From: Cyanobium sp. Cruz CV13-4-11
Lineage (GTDB): Bacteria; Cyanobacteriota; Cyanobacteriia; PCC-6307; Cyanobiaceae
Assembly: GCF_024346055.1 (NCBI RefSeq)
Contig: NZ_JAGQCH010000002.1
Location: 62,001-126,000, forward strand
DNA length: 64,000 nt
Direction: 5' to 3'
A model generated the notes under the pieces. That model was not told the DNA's origin. It ran no database searches and worked only from the letters and a program-made list of their open reading frames with translations. Below are positions 21,605-31,756 of this stretch, in pieces. The translations under genes were made by a program, and so were the position numbers. The number at the start of each line of letters is the position of its first letter. Positions within the stretch are counted from its first letter, which is position 1.

Positions 21605-22816
21605 TCAGCCAGGAACCGGACGGCTTTCCAGGGGCAGCCAGCCCCGTTCGACGGGACCGGTGTAGATCTGCGAGGGACGGTAGATGCGGTTGGCACCAAG
21701 TTGTTCCTTCCAGTGGGCCAGCCATCCTGCCGTACGGGCGATGGCGAAGATGGGGGTGAACAGGTCGCGGGGAATACCGAGCTTTCGGTAGACCAGACCC
21801 GAATAGAAGTCGACATTCGGGAAGATTCCCTTCGGCCCGAGGCGCCGCTCCGCCACCTCCTCAAGCTTGAGGGCCACGTCGTACATGGCGTCATGGCCGA
21901 AGCGCTGGAAAAGCTCCTCGGCCAGGCCCTGCAGGATCACGGCCCGGGGATCCTTGACCCGGTACTCGCGATGGCCGAAGCCCATGATCTTCTGCTTCTG
22001 GGCGATGGCTCGATCGAGCCAGGGCTCCACCTGATCGATGCTGCCGATCTGGTCGAGCATGTCCAGCACGTCCTCGTTGGCGCCGCCGTGCAGGGGCCCG
22101 GCCAGGGTCCCCACGGCCGAGGCCACCACGGCGTAGGGGTCGGTGAGGGTGCTGGCCGTGACCCGGGCGCTGAAGGTGCTGGCGTTGAGGCTGTGCTCGG
22201 CGTGCAGGATCAGACAGGCATCGAAGATCCGAGCCGCCAGGGGATCGGGCTCCCGCTCCGTGAGCATGTAGAGGAAGTTGGCCGAGTAGGCGAGGTCGTC
22301 CCGGGGCTGGATCGGATCCTGCCCCTTCCGGATCAGCTGGAACGCCGCCACCATCGTGGGGATCTTGGCGATCAGCCGCACCACCGCATCGACGATGTAC
22401 TGGGGGTCGTACAGGGCACGCCGGGAATAGAAGAGTCCCAGGGACGCCGCGCTGGCCTGGAGGGCATCCATCGGATGGCCCGTGGCCGGAAAGCACTTCA
22501 TCATGTCGCGGATGCGGAAGCTGAGCCGCCGGTGCATCTGCACCTCCTGCTCGAACTCCCGCAGCTGGAAGATCGTCGGCAGCTCGCCCCAGATCAGCAG
22601 GTAGGCGGTTTCGAGGAAGCTGCTCTGGTTGGCGAGCTGCTCGATGGGGTAGCCCCGATAGGTGAGAAGGCCCCGTTGCCCCTCGATGTCGCAGATGGCG
22701 GACTGGGTGGCCGGCACCCCTTCGAGCCCGGGGCGGAAGGTCGGGGGCGCCGGCGCCGATGGCGAGGGAGGGATGCCCTGAGGGTCATTCGCCTCTGGGG
22801 TGCTCGCCGCCGCCAT
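21605..22816 (-). CDS. gltA: Citrate synthase
   Basis: 403 residues. Conserved ICDIEGQRGLLTYRGYPIEQLA, active-site His regions HAEHSLNASTF and GPLHGGANEDV, and GFGHREYRVKDPRA are present. Condenses oxaloacetate and acetyl-CoA; in cyanobacteria it feeds glutamate synthesis. The first 30 residues are Ala/Pro-rich and non-conserved. ATG at 22816 has a good AGGA about 7 bases upstream, so the longer in-frame start at 22924, inside the sixA gene, is rejected. A TAAGTT box lies at 22839-22844. Confidence 0.95.
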   Translation of the reverse strand: MAAASTPEANDPQGIPPSPSAPAPPTFRPGLEGVPATQSAICDIEGQRGLLTYRGYPIEQLANQSSFLETAYLLIWGELPTIFQLREFEQEVQMHRRLSFRIRDMMKCFPATGHPMDALQASAASLGLFYSRRALYDPQYIVDAVVRLIAKIPTMVAAFQLIRKGQDPIQPRDDLAYSANFLYMLTEREPDPLAARIFDACLILHAEHSLNASTFSARVTASTLTDPYAVVASAVGTLAGPLHGGANEDVLDMLDQIGSIDQVEPWLDRAIAQKQKIMGFGHREYRVKDPRAVILQGLAEELFQRFGHDAMYDVALKLEEVAERRLGPKGIFPNVDFYSGLVYRKLGIPRDLFTPIFAIARTAGWLAHWKEQLGANRIYRPSQIYTGPVERGWLPLESRPVPG

Positions 22817-22838
22817 GCCGCTTCCTGTGAGTGCGATG

Positions 22839-22844
22839 AACTTA
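22839..22844 (-). promoter_or_regulatory. Putative -10 box of gltA
   Basis: TAAGTT on the minus strand preceded by CC, 22 bases before the gltA ATG. Confidence 0.4.
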
Positions 22845-22884
22845 GGCGCAGGAACGGGCCCCTGGCGTAGCGCCCGCTGCCGCC

Positions 22885-23409
22885 TCAGGGGCGGGGAAGC
22901 CAGAGCCTGGGGCGCACCAGCCACTCCAGACGGGCCGTGCCGGCCAGCGAAGCGCCGACCTCAACGGCGGGGAGACGCAGCAGGGCCAGACCCGCCTTGC
23001 GCAGGGCGATGGCGCCGGGCGGCGCCCCGAGCAGGCGGGACGCCAGCAGCCCCAGATCCGGCTCATGGCCCACCAGGAGCAGTCGGCAGGATGGCGCTTC
23101 ATCGCCTCGGTTGAACCAGGCCGGCAGCAGGGGCAGGGGATCCCCGCCGGGCTCAAGGGCCTGGGCCAGCTCGATGGCGGGGGCCAGACCGACCATCCGG
23201 GCGATCTCGGCGGTTTGCCAGGCCCGGGCCAGGGGGCTGGAGAACAGACGATCCGCCCCCAGACCCAGGCGGACGGCCCGCTCCAGCACCGCCCGGGTGC
23301 GGGCCCGGCCGGCGGCGGTGAGCTCCCGCTCCGCATCGACCCGAGCGGGGCTGCGCTCCTCGGCGATGCCGTGGCGCAGCAGAAGCAGCTCCCAGAGCGG
23401 TGGCGCCAT
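22885..23409 (-). CDS. sixA: SixA-type histidine phosphatase
   Basis: 174 residues, histidine-phosphatase superfamily: LLLRHGIAEE carries the RHG catalytic motif (His13), FSSPLARAWQTAEI the second conserved block, and VGHEPDL the second catalytic His. SixA-like proteins dephosphorylate phosphohistidine in phosphotransferase domains; the cyanobacterial substrate is unknown. Two bases separate it from the upstream DUF3352 gene on the same strand. Confidence 0.75.
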   Translation of the reverse strand: MAPPLWELLLLRHGIAEERSPARVDAERELTAAGRARTRAVLERAVRLGLGADRLFSSPLARAWQTAEIARMVGLAPAIELAQALEPGGDPLPLLPAWFNRGDEAPSCRLLLVGHEPDLGLLASRLLGAPPGAIALRKAGLALLRLPAVEVGASLAGTARLEWLVRPRLWLPRP

Positions 23410-23411
23410 GG

Positions 23412-25022
23412 TCAGGCGGCTCCGAAATCAAGGCGCGCTTCCACCGCCAGGACGCCGGTCTCTCCCTGCAGCGCCAGGGCCAGGCCGGTGACCGGCTCAC
23501 TCAGGGGCCCCCCGGCCAGGGCGGTGAGGCGTTGCCAGGGCCGCCAGGCCGCCAGAACGTCGCGGGCCCGCGGACCATCCAGGGCCCATTGCAGGGCCGC
23601 CTCCGGAACGGCAAGGGCCGCCAGCTGCCCCTGCAGGCGGCCGGTCCCCTGCTTCTGCGGCCCACCGAGGCCCTCCAGCTGGCCCAGGGATTCTCCCCAC
23701 CAGGCCTGGTCGCCCCGCTGCCAGCGCCAGCCCAGCAGGGGCGCCTGCAACTGTTCCGACCTGCCGTCTCGGCGACCCGGGCCAGCCTGCAGCCGGGTCC
23801 AGGCCAGCAGCAGCTGGCCGTCGACCTCCAGGGGGGCCGCGATCAGAGCATCGGCCGCCAGGGCCGCCTCCAGGGCGGCGGGCTCCGGCCGATCGGCCGC
23901 CGTGCCCAGCAACCAGCGATCGCCGCTGGCGGCGGCCAGGAGCGGTCCCCCGTCGGACCCCACCACCAGGGCGGGCACCGGACCCGCCGCATCCGCCGCC
24001 CCCACCAGGCGCTCGAGCAGCGGCTGCAGCAGGGGGATTGTGGCGATGGAGGCGGGATCCTGCACCAGGGCGAGGCTGGCGGCGGGTCGGTGCAGGGCGG
24101 CCAGCAGGGCCTGGCCCAGGCCAGCGTCGGCACCAACCTCCGGCAGGGCGATCTCCGGCGGCAGCCCGAGCAGGCCGGACAGCCGCAGACTTGGCCCATC
24201 GGGTCGCAGGGCCAGCAACAGCCCACCGGGCCGCTGGTCGGCGGGGGCCGGCAGCGGCAGCCCCAGCCAGCGTTCCAGGGCGGCGGGGGACGCCTGGAGC
24301 AGGGCGGCACCGGTGCCGAGCCGCCGCAGACCCTCCTGGAAGGACGCCTGGCCGGCCTGGTTGAGCTCAGGGATCTGGGAGACATCCAGCGCCTGCTCCA
24401 GCACACCCCGTCCCGAGGCGATCAGGACGAGGTCGTCATCCACCAGGGCCGTGGCCAGCGGCATCGGTGTGCGGCCCAGCAAGGCCCCCCGGCCACTGAT
24501 CAGACCCATCCCCCGGTAGGTGCTGATCTGGAGATCGGTACCCGCCAGGCTACGGGTCTGCCAGAAGCGCTGCAGAAACTGGCGGGCGCCGCCGTCGTCC
24601 CGGCTGCCCAGGGCCAGCAGCCAGCCCCCCCTGGAGGCTCCTGGGGCCTCGCCGGCGTCCGCCTCGAACAGGGCCAGACCCACCGGTGCCGCCAGCCAGG
24701 AGCGCAGTTCACCGTCGTAATCCAGACCCGCCGCGGCGAAGGCCCCGTCGCGCAGCCGGCCGACCGCCGCCGCCGCCTGGCGTCGCTGGCGGGGCGGGGC
24801 GACGGCACGGGCGTAGTCCAGGGGCTGGTCGCCGTCGCTGAACAGATGGAAGCTGAGGGGGGGATCCCGGGGCACGAACCTGGCGGCCCGCGGCACCACC
24901 AACGGCAGGCGCTGCAACCGCAGGGCGCTGCGTTGCCACACCAGCCACCAGCCACCGAGCCCCAGTCCGAACACCACCAGCACCAGGGCCAGCAGCACCG
25001 CCAGAAATGGGCGGGCCTTCAT
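23412..25022 (-). CDS. DUF3352 secreted or membrane-anchored protein
   Basis: 536 residues: a single N-terminal hydrophobic anchor (about 6-30) followed by a long Ala/Leu-rich soluble region. The FVPRDPPLSFHLFSDGD segment and overall layout match the cyanobacterial DUF3352 family, which has no established function. It is divergent from the rhodanese gene (54-base gap) and likely co-transcribed with sixA. Confidence 0.65.
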   Translation of the reverse strand: MKARPFLAVLLALVLVVFGLGLGGWWLVWQRSALRLQRLPLVVPRAARFVPRDPPLSFHLFSDGDQPLDYARAVAPPRQRRQAAAAVGRLRDGAFAAAGLDYDGELRSWLAAPVGLALFEADAGEAPGASRGGWLLALGSRDDGGARQFLQRFWQTRSLAGTDLQISTYRGMGLISGRGALLGRTPMPLATALVDDDLVLIASGRGVLEQALDVSQIPELNQAGQASFQEGLRRLGTGAALLQASPAALERWLGLPLPAPADQRPGGLLLALRPDGPSLRLSGLLGLPPEIALPEVGADAGLGQALLAALHRPAASLALVQDPASIATIPLLQPLLERLVGAADAAGPVPALVVGSDGGPLLAAASGDRWLLGTAADRPEPAALEAALAADALIAAPLEVDGQLLLAWTRLQAGPGRRDGRSEQLQAPLLGWRWQRGDQAWWGESLGQLEGLGGPQKQGTGRLQGQLAALAVPEAALQWALDGPRARDVLAAWRPWQRLTALAGGPLSEPVTGLALALQGETGVLAVEARLDFGAA

Positions 25023-25076
25023 GCGTTCTCAGCAGGATGGGACCATCCTGACGCCACCCCCCCTCCGACGCCCGCC

Positions 25077-25439
25077 ATGGACGAGACGACCCGCCCGGGG
25101 ACCCCCCGGACGCTCACCGCCGCGGACCTGCAACGGCGCCTCGAGGCCGGCGAGCCGCTCCAGATCGTGGATGTGCGCGAGGACGGCGAACTGGCCCTGG
25201 CCAGATTGCCGCTTGAGGTGCTGCATCTGCCCCTGAGCCGCCACCGGGAGTGGCTGCCGGATCTTGAGAGCCGGCTCGACCGGCAGCAACCGGTGGTGGT
25301 GCTCTGCCATGCCGGCATCCGCAGCTGGGACTTCGGCTGCTGGCTGATTCAGGAACAGGGCTTCGGGGAGGTCTGGAACCTGAAGGGGGGCATCGACGCC
25401 TGGAGCCGGGAGGTGGATCCCCAGGTTCCCCGTTACTGA
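25077..25439 (+). CDS. Single-domain rhodanese-like protein
   Basis: 120 residues. Rhodanese fold with IVDVREDGELALARLP and the active-site loop CHAGIRS (Cys about 79), ending with GFGEVWNLKGGIDAW. The six-residue loop is of the small-rhodanese (sulfur transfer) type rather than Cdc25 type. Start at 25077 chosen as the first ATG before the domain; the same frame is open far upstream opposite the DUF3352 gene without similarity. Confidence 0.85.
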   Translation: MDETTRPGTPRTLTAADLQRRLEAGEPLQIVDVREDGELALARLPLEVLHLPLSRHREWLPDLESRLDRQQPVVVLCHAGIRSWDFGCWLIQEQGFGEVWNLKGGIDAWSREVDPQVPRY

Positions 25440-25475
25440 GCACACGCCCTGCCAGGCGAAGGGTCCGCTCCTACC

Positions 25476-25481
25476 TAGGAT
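25476..25481 (+). promoter_or_regulatory. Putative -10 box of hrcA
   Basis: TAGGAT in CTACCTAGGATTATTG, 12 bases before the TTG at 25494 and 36 bases before the TTG at 25518. The spacing favours the later start. Confidence 0.35.
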
Positions 25482-25517
25482 TATTGATCTGTTTTGCTTC
25501 AGGCTTTCCCCCCGTCC

Positions 25518-26528
25518 TTGGACACGCTGCCGCGCCGACAACAGGAGGTCCTACGGGCCACGGTGCGGCACTACGTGGACACCGTCGAGCCGGTCGGCAG
25601 CCACACGCTGGTGCGGCGTTTCGGGCTGCCCGCCAGCCCCGCCACCGTGCGGACGGCGATGGGGGCCCTGGAGCAGCGCGGCCTGCTGACCCAGCCGCAC
25701 ACCTCCGCCGGCCGGATCCCCAGCCAGCGGGGCTACCGCCTGTACGTCGATCAGCTGCTGCCGGCCCCGGGGGCCGCCGCCCTGCAGCTGGAGAGGGAGC
25801 TGGCCGGGATCAGCCTGCAGTGGGCCGCCCTTGATGACCTGCTGCTGCACCTGGCCCGTCGCCTGGCCGATCTCACCGGCCTGCTCAGCCTGATCACCCG
25901 CCCCCAGCGCCCCAGCCCCCTGCTGCAGGCGGTGCGGCTCGTGCCGAGCGGCGACCGCCTCCTGGTGTTCCTCGTCCAGGGGCCCGACTTCAGCACCAGC
26001 CTGAACCTGCGCCTCGGCGCCGGCCTGGAGGAGGAACTGCCGATCCTGGAGCGCTGGTGTAACCAGCAGCTCCGCGCCGGCGGTGATGGCCGCATCCCCT
26101 GGGAGCGACTGCCGGCCGAACTGCGCCGCAGCGGCGGGCTGCTGCGCCATGCCCTCGACAGCCACGGCCGCATCCGCAGCGAGGAGCTGGATGCCGTGGT
26201 GGCGGCCGGCCTGGGGGGACTGCTGGCCCAGCCGGAATTCAGCCACAGTTCCAGCCTGCTTCCCGTCGTGCAGCTGGTGGAGCATGGCCCCCGCACCCTG
26301 CTGGGGCTCACCGGCAACCCAGCCACGATTGCCAGCGACGCGATCTGGATCGGCACGGAACACCCCCATGCGGCCCTCGGCCAGTGCGCGGTGGTCCAGG
26401 CCAGCTATCGCACGGGCCACGGTGGCCGCGGCCAGGTGGCGTTGGTGGGGCCGATGCGCATGGCCTACGCCACCGCCCGCGCCGCGGTTCAGTCGGTGGC
26501 CTCGATCCTGGAGAGGCTGCTCAGCTGA
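25518..26528 (+). CDS. hrcA: Heat-inducible transcription repressor HrcA
   Basis: About 336 residues. N-terminal winged helix (LPRRQQEVLRATVRHYVDTVEPVGS, TVRTAMGALEQRGLL, HTSAGRIPSQRGYRLYVD) and the GAF-like HrcA C-terminal domain (IGTEHPHAALGQCAVVQASY). HrcA represses groE/dnaK operons through CIRCE inverted repeats. No ATG is available near the start; TTG at 25518 gives MDTLPRRQQ, closest to the family, and TTG 25494 is the alternative. The stop overlaps the next start (TGATG), linking it to the Anbu protease. Confidence 0.85.
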   Translation: MDTLPRRQQEVLRATVRHYVDTVEPVGSHTLVRRFGLPASPATVRTAMGALEQRGLLTQPHTSAGRIPSQRGYRLYVDQLLPAPGAAALQLERELAGISLQWAALDDLLLHLARRLADLTGLLSLITRPQRPSPLLQAVRLVPSGDRLLVFLVQGPDFSTSLNLRLGAGLEEELPILERWCNQQLRAGGDGRIPWERLPAELRRSGGLLRHALDSHGRIRSEELDAVVAAGLGGLLAQPEFSHSSSLLPVVQLVEHGPRTLLGLTGNPATIASDAIWIGTEHPHAALGQCAVVQASYRTGHGGRGQVALVGPMRMAYATARAAVQSVASILERLLS

Positions 26529-27313
26529 TGACCTATTGCCTCGGATTTCTGCTCCAGAGCGGCCTGGTGTTCGCCTCCGACTCCCGCACCAACGCAGGCG
26601 TGGATTACATCTCCAGTTACAGCAAGATGCATGTGCTGGCGCCGGCCCCCGATCGGCTGTTCGTGCTGATGGCGGCCGGCAATCTGGGCACCACCCAGGC
26701 CGTGCTCAACCGCATCCGCCGCGACATCGAGAACCATGGCGCCAGCCCCAACCCCCAGTGGAGCCGCCAGGACGACCCGCCGGCGGGCCCGAGCATGCTC
26801 ACCGCCCGTTATCTGTTTGAAGTGGCCGATTACATCGGCCGGCTGAGCGTGATGGTGCAGAAAGAATTCAATCCCAACCTGCGGCAGGCGGGCGCCAGCG
26901 GCGAGGCCAGCTTCATCCTCGGTGGCCAGATCGCCGGCCAGCCCCACGGGCTCTACATGGTGTATCCCCAGGGCAACGCGATCATGGCCACCGCCGACAC
27001 CCCCTTCCTGCAGATCGGCGAAACCAAGTACGGCAAGCCCCCCCTCGATTACATCGGCCGCCCCGACCTCTCCCTGGAGGATGCGGCGCGCCTCTGCCTG
27101 GTGTCGGAGATCGTCACCCGGCGCTCCAACCTCACCGTGGGCCCCCCCTTCGAGATCGCCTTGGTGCGCCGCGACGAGTTCAAGGTGGGCCGGCGCCTCA
27201 AACTCGAAAAGGAGGCCCCGGAGATCCAGCACACCATGGATGTGTGGTCCCGCCACATGCAGGAGGGGCTCAACAAACTGCCCCGCTTCCCCTGGGAGCA
27301 GGACCCCCTCTGA
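26528..27313 (+). CDS. Anbu-type proteasome-related peptidase
   Basis: 261 residues, beginning MTYCLGFLLQSGLVFASDSRTNAG. This is the N-terminal block of the Anbu (ancestral beta-subunit) family, with Thr2 positioned to become the catalytic N-terminal nucleophile after Met removal, and Asp/Lys of the beta-subunit active site (SDSRTNAG, KMHVL). Anbu forms open helical or ring assemblies; substrates are unknown. It overlaps the hrcA stop by one base, so a stress-response link is possible. The usual Anbu neighbours (transglutaminase-like, alpha-E, ATP-grasp) are absent here. Confidence 0.85.
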   Translation: MTYCLGFLLQSGLVFASDSRTNAGVDYISSYSKMHVLAPAPDRLFVLMAAGNLGTTQAVLNRIRRDIENHGASPNPQWSRQDDPPAGPSMLTARYLFEVADYIGRLSVMVQKEFNPNLRQAGASGEASFILGGQIAGQPHGLYMVYPQGNAIMATADTPFLQIGETKYGKPPLDYIGRPDLSLEDAARLCLVSEIVTRRSNLTVGPPFEIALVRRDEFKVGRRLKLEKEAPEIQHTMDVWSRHMQEGLNKLPRFPWEQDPL

Positions 27314-27343
27314 GGCCAGAGCCTGCCGGGCGAGGCGGAAAAC

Positions 27344-28603
<1,260 letters not shown>

Positions 28604-28679
28604 CGGCGGTACGGAAGGAGATGGTTCACAGTAGGCAGGCAGCACCCGGCACGGCTGGGACGGCCAACGAACGCCAGAG

Positions 28680-29597
28680 GTGCTCCAGTTCCTTCGAGAC
28701 GGTGTGATCATCTTTCCGCAGGTGATGGACCCTGACCTTCTCGACCGGATGGACGCCGACCTGGACGCCCTGCCGGCGCTGGCCCAGACGTCCCTGCTGC
28801 ACGGCATGATCGGCATCGACGGCAAGGCCGATCACTACGAAGCCAGGATGTTGCGCAATCTCACGAAGCTGGGCGTCACGGATCTGCGCCAGGCAGGCCC
28901 CGGGCTCAAGCTCAATGACCTGCATCGTTACTTCGATTCGGCCCGCGATCTCGCCTTTTCCACCCCCATCATTCATTTTCTCGACGAACTCTTCGGCTCG
29001 GCACCGGCGCTGATTCAATCCCTCACCTTCTGGAAAAGCAGCGAACAATCGCTGCATCAGGATTTCTCCTACGTGCACCATCACAGCCGGCTGGGGCATC
29101 TGGCCGCGGCCTGGATTCCCCTGGAAGACATCAGTGACCAGGCCGGCCCGCTCGTCTACTACAAGGGTTCCCATCTCCTGGCGGAGCATCAGTTCTACGA
29201 CTGGAACCAGGGCGGAATTCTGGCCAGCCGCAACACCGAACCCCAGACAGCAGCGGGTTACGGGCATTACCTGGACGCCTTGATCAACCAGCAGGGCTGG
29301 ACATCGAGCATCTACCTGCCCAGGCGCGGCGACCTGCTGATCTGGCACGGGGCGCTGATGCATGGCGGCACCGCCATGGCCGATCCCACTCGCACCCGCC
29401 GCTCCTACGTCTGCCACTACACGGCCGCCGCCAACCACAAGGCCATGGCCTGCCATCGCGTCGGGGAGGGCTACGACTTCTCCGAACCTCCCTCCCTGCC
29501 GGAATCGATGCGGCCTCGGTCGCTGCCCTCCCGGCTGGTCTCCGCCGCCGGCCGCCGCATGACGCGCCTGTTCAGGGGGGCGCACACCGATGCCTAA
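28680..29597 (+). CDS. PhyH-family Fe(II)/2-oxoglutarate dioxygenase
   Basis: 305 residues from a GTG just after an in-frame stop. Double-stranded beta-helix dioxygenase of the phytanoyl-CoA hydroxylase family: the HxD metal motif is H126-Q-D128, the distal His is in WHGALMHGG (about 228), and TRTRRSY supplies the 2-oxoglutarate Arg. Substrate unknown. G+C is visibly lower than in trpB and cysC, and it separates trpB from SUI1, suggesting an inserted, possibly transferred gene. Its stop overlaps the SUI1 start by 8 bases. Confidence 0.8.
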   Translation: MLQFLRDGVIIFPQVMDPDLLDRMDADLDALPALAQTSLLHGMIGIDGKADHYEARMLRNLTKLGVTDLRQAGPGLKLNDLHRYFDSARDLAFSTPIIHFLDELFGSAPALIQSLTFWKSSEQSLHQDFSYVHHHSRLGHLAAAWIPLEDISDQAGPLVYYKGSHLLAEHQFYDWNQGGILASRNTEPQTAAGYGHYLDALINQQGWTSSIYLPRRGDLLIWHGALMHGGTAMADPTRTRRSYVCHYTAAANHKAMACHRVGEGYDFSEPPSLPESMRPRSLPSRLVSAAGRRMTRLFRGAHTDA

Positions 29598-29916
29598 GGG
29601 CGGCTGGAGGGAGTTCAGCGGCTCAGAGAGCCTGCAGCGGCCTCCGGCCCCTGGCGGCCCTGGCGTGGCCAGGGCCCAGCAGCGCGTTCGGGTGCAGCGC
29701 ACCAAGGCTGGCAAGGGCGGCAAGCTCGTCACCACGATCACGGGGCTGGACATCCCAGACGCCGAGGCCCGTGCCCTGCTGCAGCGGCTCAAGACCCGAG
29801 CCGGCACCGGCGGCACCATCAAAGATGGGGTGATCGAACTCCAGGGGGACCAGGTGGCCCTCACCCTGGCCGAGCTGGAGGCGCAAGGGTTCCGGCCGAA
29901 GCAGGCGGGGGGGTAG
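29590..29916 (+). CDS. SUI1/eIF1-like translation factor
   Basis: 108 residues: a basic, Gly/Pro-rich N terminus (1-40) then the SUI1 domain (KLVTTITGLDIPD, RLKTRAGTGGTIKDGVIELQGDQ). Bacterial SUI1 (YciH) proteins bind the small ribosomal subunit and affect initiation fidelity. The ATG lies within the last codons of phyH, so translation may now be coupled to that gene. 35 bases precede cysC. Confidence 0.85.
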   Translation: MPKGGWREFSGSESLQRPPAPGGPGVARAQQRVRVQRTKAGKGGKLVTTITGLDIPDAEARALLQRLKTRAGTGGTIKDGVIELQGDQVALTLAELEAQGFRPKQAGG

Positions 29917-29951
29917 GGGAGAATGCGGCCCGAAACCCCCGCCCCGTTTCC

Positions 29952-30587
29952 GTGTCCGAGATGACCTCGCCGGCCAAGGCCACCAACATCGTCTGGCACC
30001 ACTCCACAGTGACCCGCGCCGCCCGGGCCCACCAGCGGGGCCACCGCAGCGCCATCCTCTGGTTCACGGGGCTCTCCGGAGCGGGCAAGAGCACCCTGGC
30101 CAATGCGGTCAACTCGGCCCTGTTCGAGCAGGGACTGGCCTGCTACGTGGTTGATGGCGACAACGTGCGCCATGGGCTGTGCAGCGATCTGGGCTTCTCC
30201 GACGCCGACCGGGAGGAGAACATCCGCCGCATCGGTGAGGTGGCCAAGCTGTTCCTGGATGCCGGCGTGGTGGTGCTCACCGCCTTCGTCTCCCCCTTCC
30301 AGGCCGACCGCCAGCGGGCCCGCGCGCTGGTGGAGGACGGCGATTTCCTGGAGATCCACTGCGCCGCCGACCTGGCGGTCTGCGAGCAGCGAGACACCAA
30401 GGGGCTCTACGCCAAGGCCCGGGCGGGTGAGATCAAGGAGTTCACCGGCATTTCCAGCCCCTACGAGGCCCCCGAGGCCCCCGAGCTGCGGGTGGCCACC
30501 GGCGAGCAGAGCCTTGAGGATTCCGTGGCCCAGGTGATGGCCGAACTGGAGCGGCGCGGCATCATTCCGGCTCCGGCAGAGCCTTGA
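29952..30587 (+). CDS. cysC: Adenylylsulfate (APS) kinase
   Basis: 211 residues. P-loop GLSGAGKST at 40-48; DGDNVRHGLCSDLGFS and the mononucleotide-binding FVSPFQADR and KARAGEIKEFTGISSPYE segments are intact. Phosphorylates APS to PAPS for sulfate assimilation or sulfation. GTG 29952 and ATG 29961 are both possible starts. The last 26 bases overlap the convergent AI-2E-type transporter gene. Confidence 0.95.
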   Translation: MSEMTSPAKATNIVWHHSTVTRAARAHQRGHRSAILWFTGLSGAGKSTLANAVNSALFEQGLACYVVDGDNVRHGLCSDLGFSDADREENIRRIGEVAKLFLDAGVVVLTAFVSPFQADRQRARALVEDGDFLEIHCAADLAVCEQRDTKGLYAKARAGEIKEFTGISSPYEAPEAPELRVATGEQSLEDSVAQVMAELERRGIIPAPAEP

Positions 30588-31662
30588 ACGGTTCCGGTTC
30601 GGGCCACTCCCTGCGCAGGCGCAGGGCCCAGGCATCGAGGAAGGTCTTGGAACAGCTGGCGACCGGCACCGCCAGCAGCAGGCCCAGCAGTTCCCCCAGT
30701 CCCAGCAAGCCGCCCAACCGGGCGCCGATCGGCAGGCTGATCAGAAGCCAGGCCGGCTGCAGCCCCACGATCGAGCCCATCAGCCGCGGCTGGATCACCT
30801 GGTCGACCACCTGGCCGACGCTGATCGCTACGGCCAGCACCTCCAGGCCGGTGCGTGGATCCTGCAGGGCCAGCAGCACGCTCACCCCCACGATGGTGAG
30901 GGCGCTGGCGTAGGGGATCAGGGTGGTGAAGCCGATCGCCACCGCGAACAGCACGCCGTAGGGAATCCCCAGCAGGGTGAACACCAGGCTCTGGGCGCCG
31001 CTGAGGATCAGGGCGAGCACCACCTGACCGGCGAAGTAGCCCCGGAAGGTGCGGTCGAGGGTGCTGAGCACCAGGGAGCGGGTGCCGGCGGGAAGCCATT
31101 CCACCAACCCCCGGGCGATGCCTTCGCCGCCCAGCAGCAGGAACACGGCCAGCACCAGCACGATCACCGTGTTGACGGTGATGCTGACGGTGGCCCCCAG
31201 GATCCCCAGCACCTGCTGGCTCAGCTGGGAGGCGATCTTGCTGGTGCGGGTGATCAGGTCGCTGCTGAGCCCGCCAAAATCGGTGGGCAGCCCACGCTCG
31301 GTGGCCCAGCTCTGCAGCTGCCCCAGCAGCGTTTCCCCCTGGGCCAGCCAGCTGGGCAGGGCCAGCACCAGGTCGCCGAGCTGCTCCACCAGGCGGGGCA
31401 CCAGCACCAGGGCCGCCAGCACCACCGCCGAGAGGCTCAGCCCCAGCACCAGGAGCAGGGCCAGGGCCCGCGGCAGCCCCCGCTGGATCAGCCAGCGGCT
31501 GGGGATGTCGAGCAGGAAGGCCAGCAGGGCAGCCGTCAGGAACAGGGCCGGGAACGGCGCCAGGGGCACCAGCAGCTGGCGCAGCACCCACAGGTTGAGC
31601 ACCAGCAGGGGCAGGGCCAGGGAGAACCGCAGCCAGGGGGGCAGCACCAGCCGCTCGAGCAT
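30562..31662 (-). CDS. AI-2E-family transporter-like membrane protein
   Basis: 366 residues with about eight membrane segments: two near the N terminus, a soluble loop (about 85-140), then a conserved GFTTLIPYASAL and VVDQVIQPRLMGSIVGL, signatures of the AI-2E/PerM family. The name is historical; members include Na+/H+ antiporters and other transporters, so substrate is not assigned. ATG at 31662 is the first before a hydrophobic segment; the frame runs further upstream in antisense to purE. Confidence 0.75.
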   Translation of the reverse strand: MLERLVLPPWLRFSLALPLLVLNLWVLRQLLVPLAPFPALFLTAALLAFLLDIPSRWLIQRGLPRALALLLVLGLSLSAVVLAALVLVPRLVEQLGDLVLALPSWLAQGETLLGQLQSWATERGLPTDFGGLSSDLITRTSKIASQLSQQVLGILGATVSITVNTVIVLVLAVFLLLGGEGIARGLVEWLPAGTRSLVLSTLDRTFRGYFAGQVVLALILSGAQSLVFTLLGIPYGVLFAVAIGFTTLIPYASALTIVGVSVLLALQDPRTGLEVLAVAISVGQVVDQVIQPRLMGSIVGLQPAWLLISLPIGARLGGLLGLGELLGLLLAVPVASCSKTFLDAWALRLRREWPEPEPFKALPEPE

Positions 31663-31756
31663 CAGCGGGAGCGGGGCCAGGCCCCGGAGGATCGACGATC
31701 GCCGACCAGCTTGGCCTGCCGGGCCGGCACCAGCCAGGGGGAAGGGGCCCGGGTCC

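Noticed and set aside
25441-25517. CIRCE element in front of hrcA
   Set aside because: No TTAGCACTC/GAGTGCTAA pair was found in this gap.
28626-30635. 669-codon minus-strand frame opposite phyH, SUI1 and cysC
   Set aside because: Antisense to three well-supported genes, no family features.
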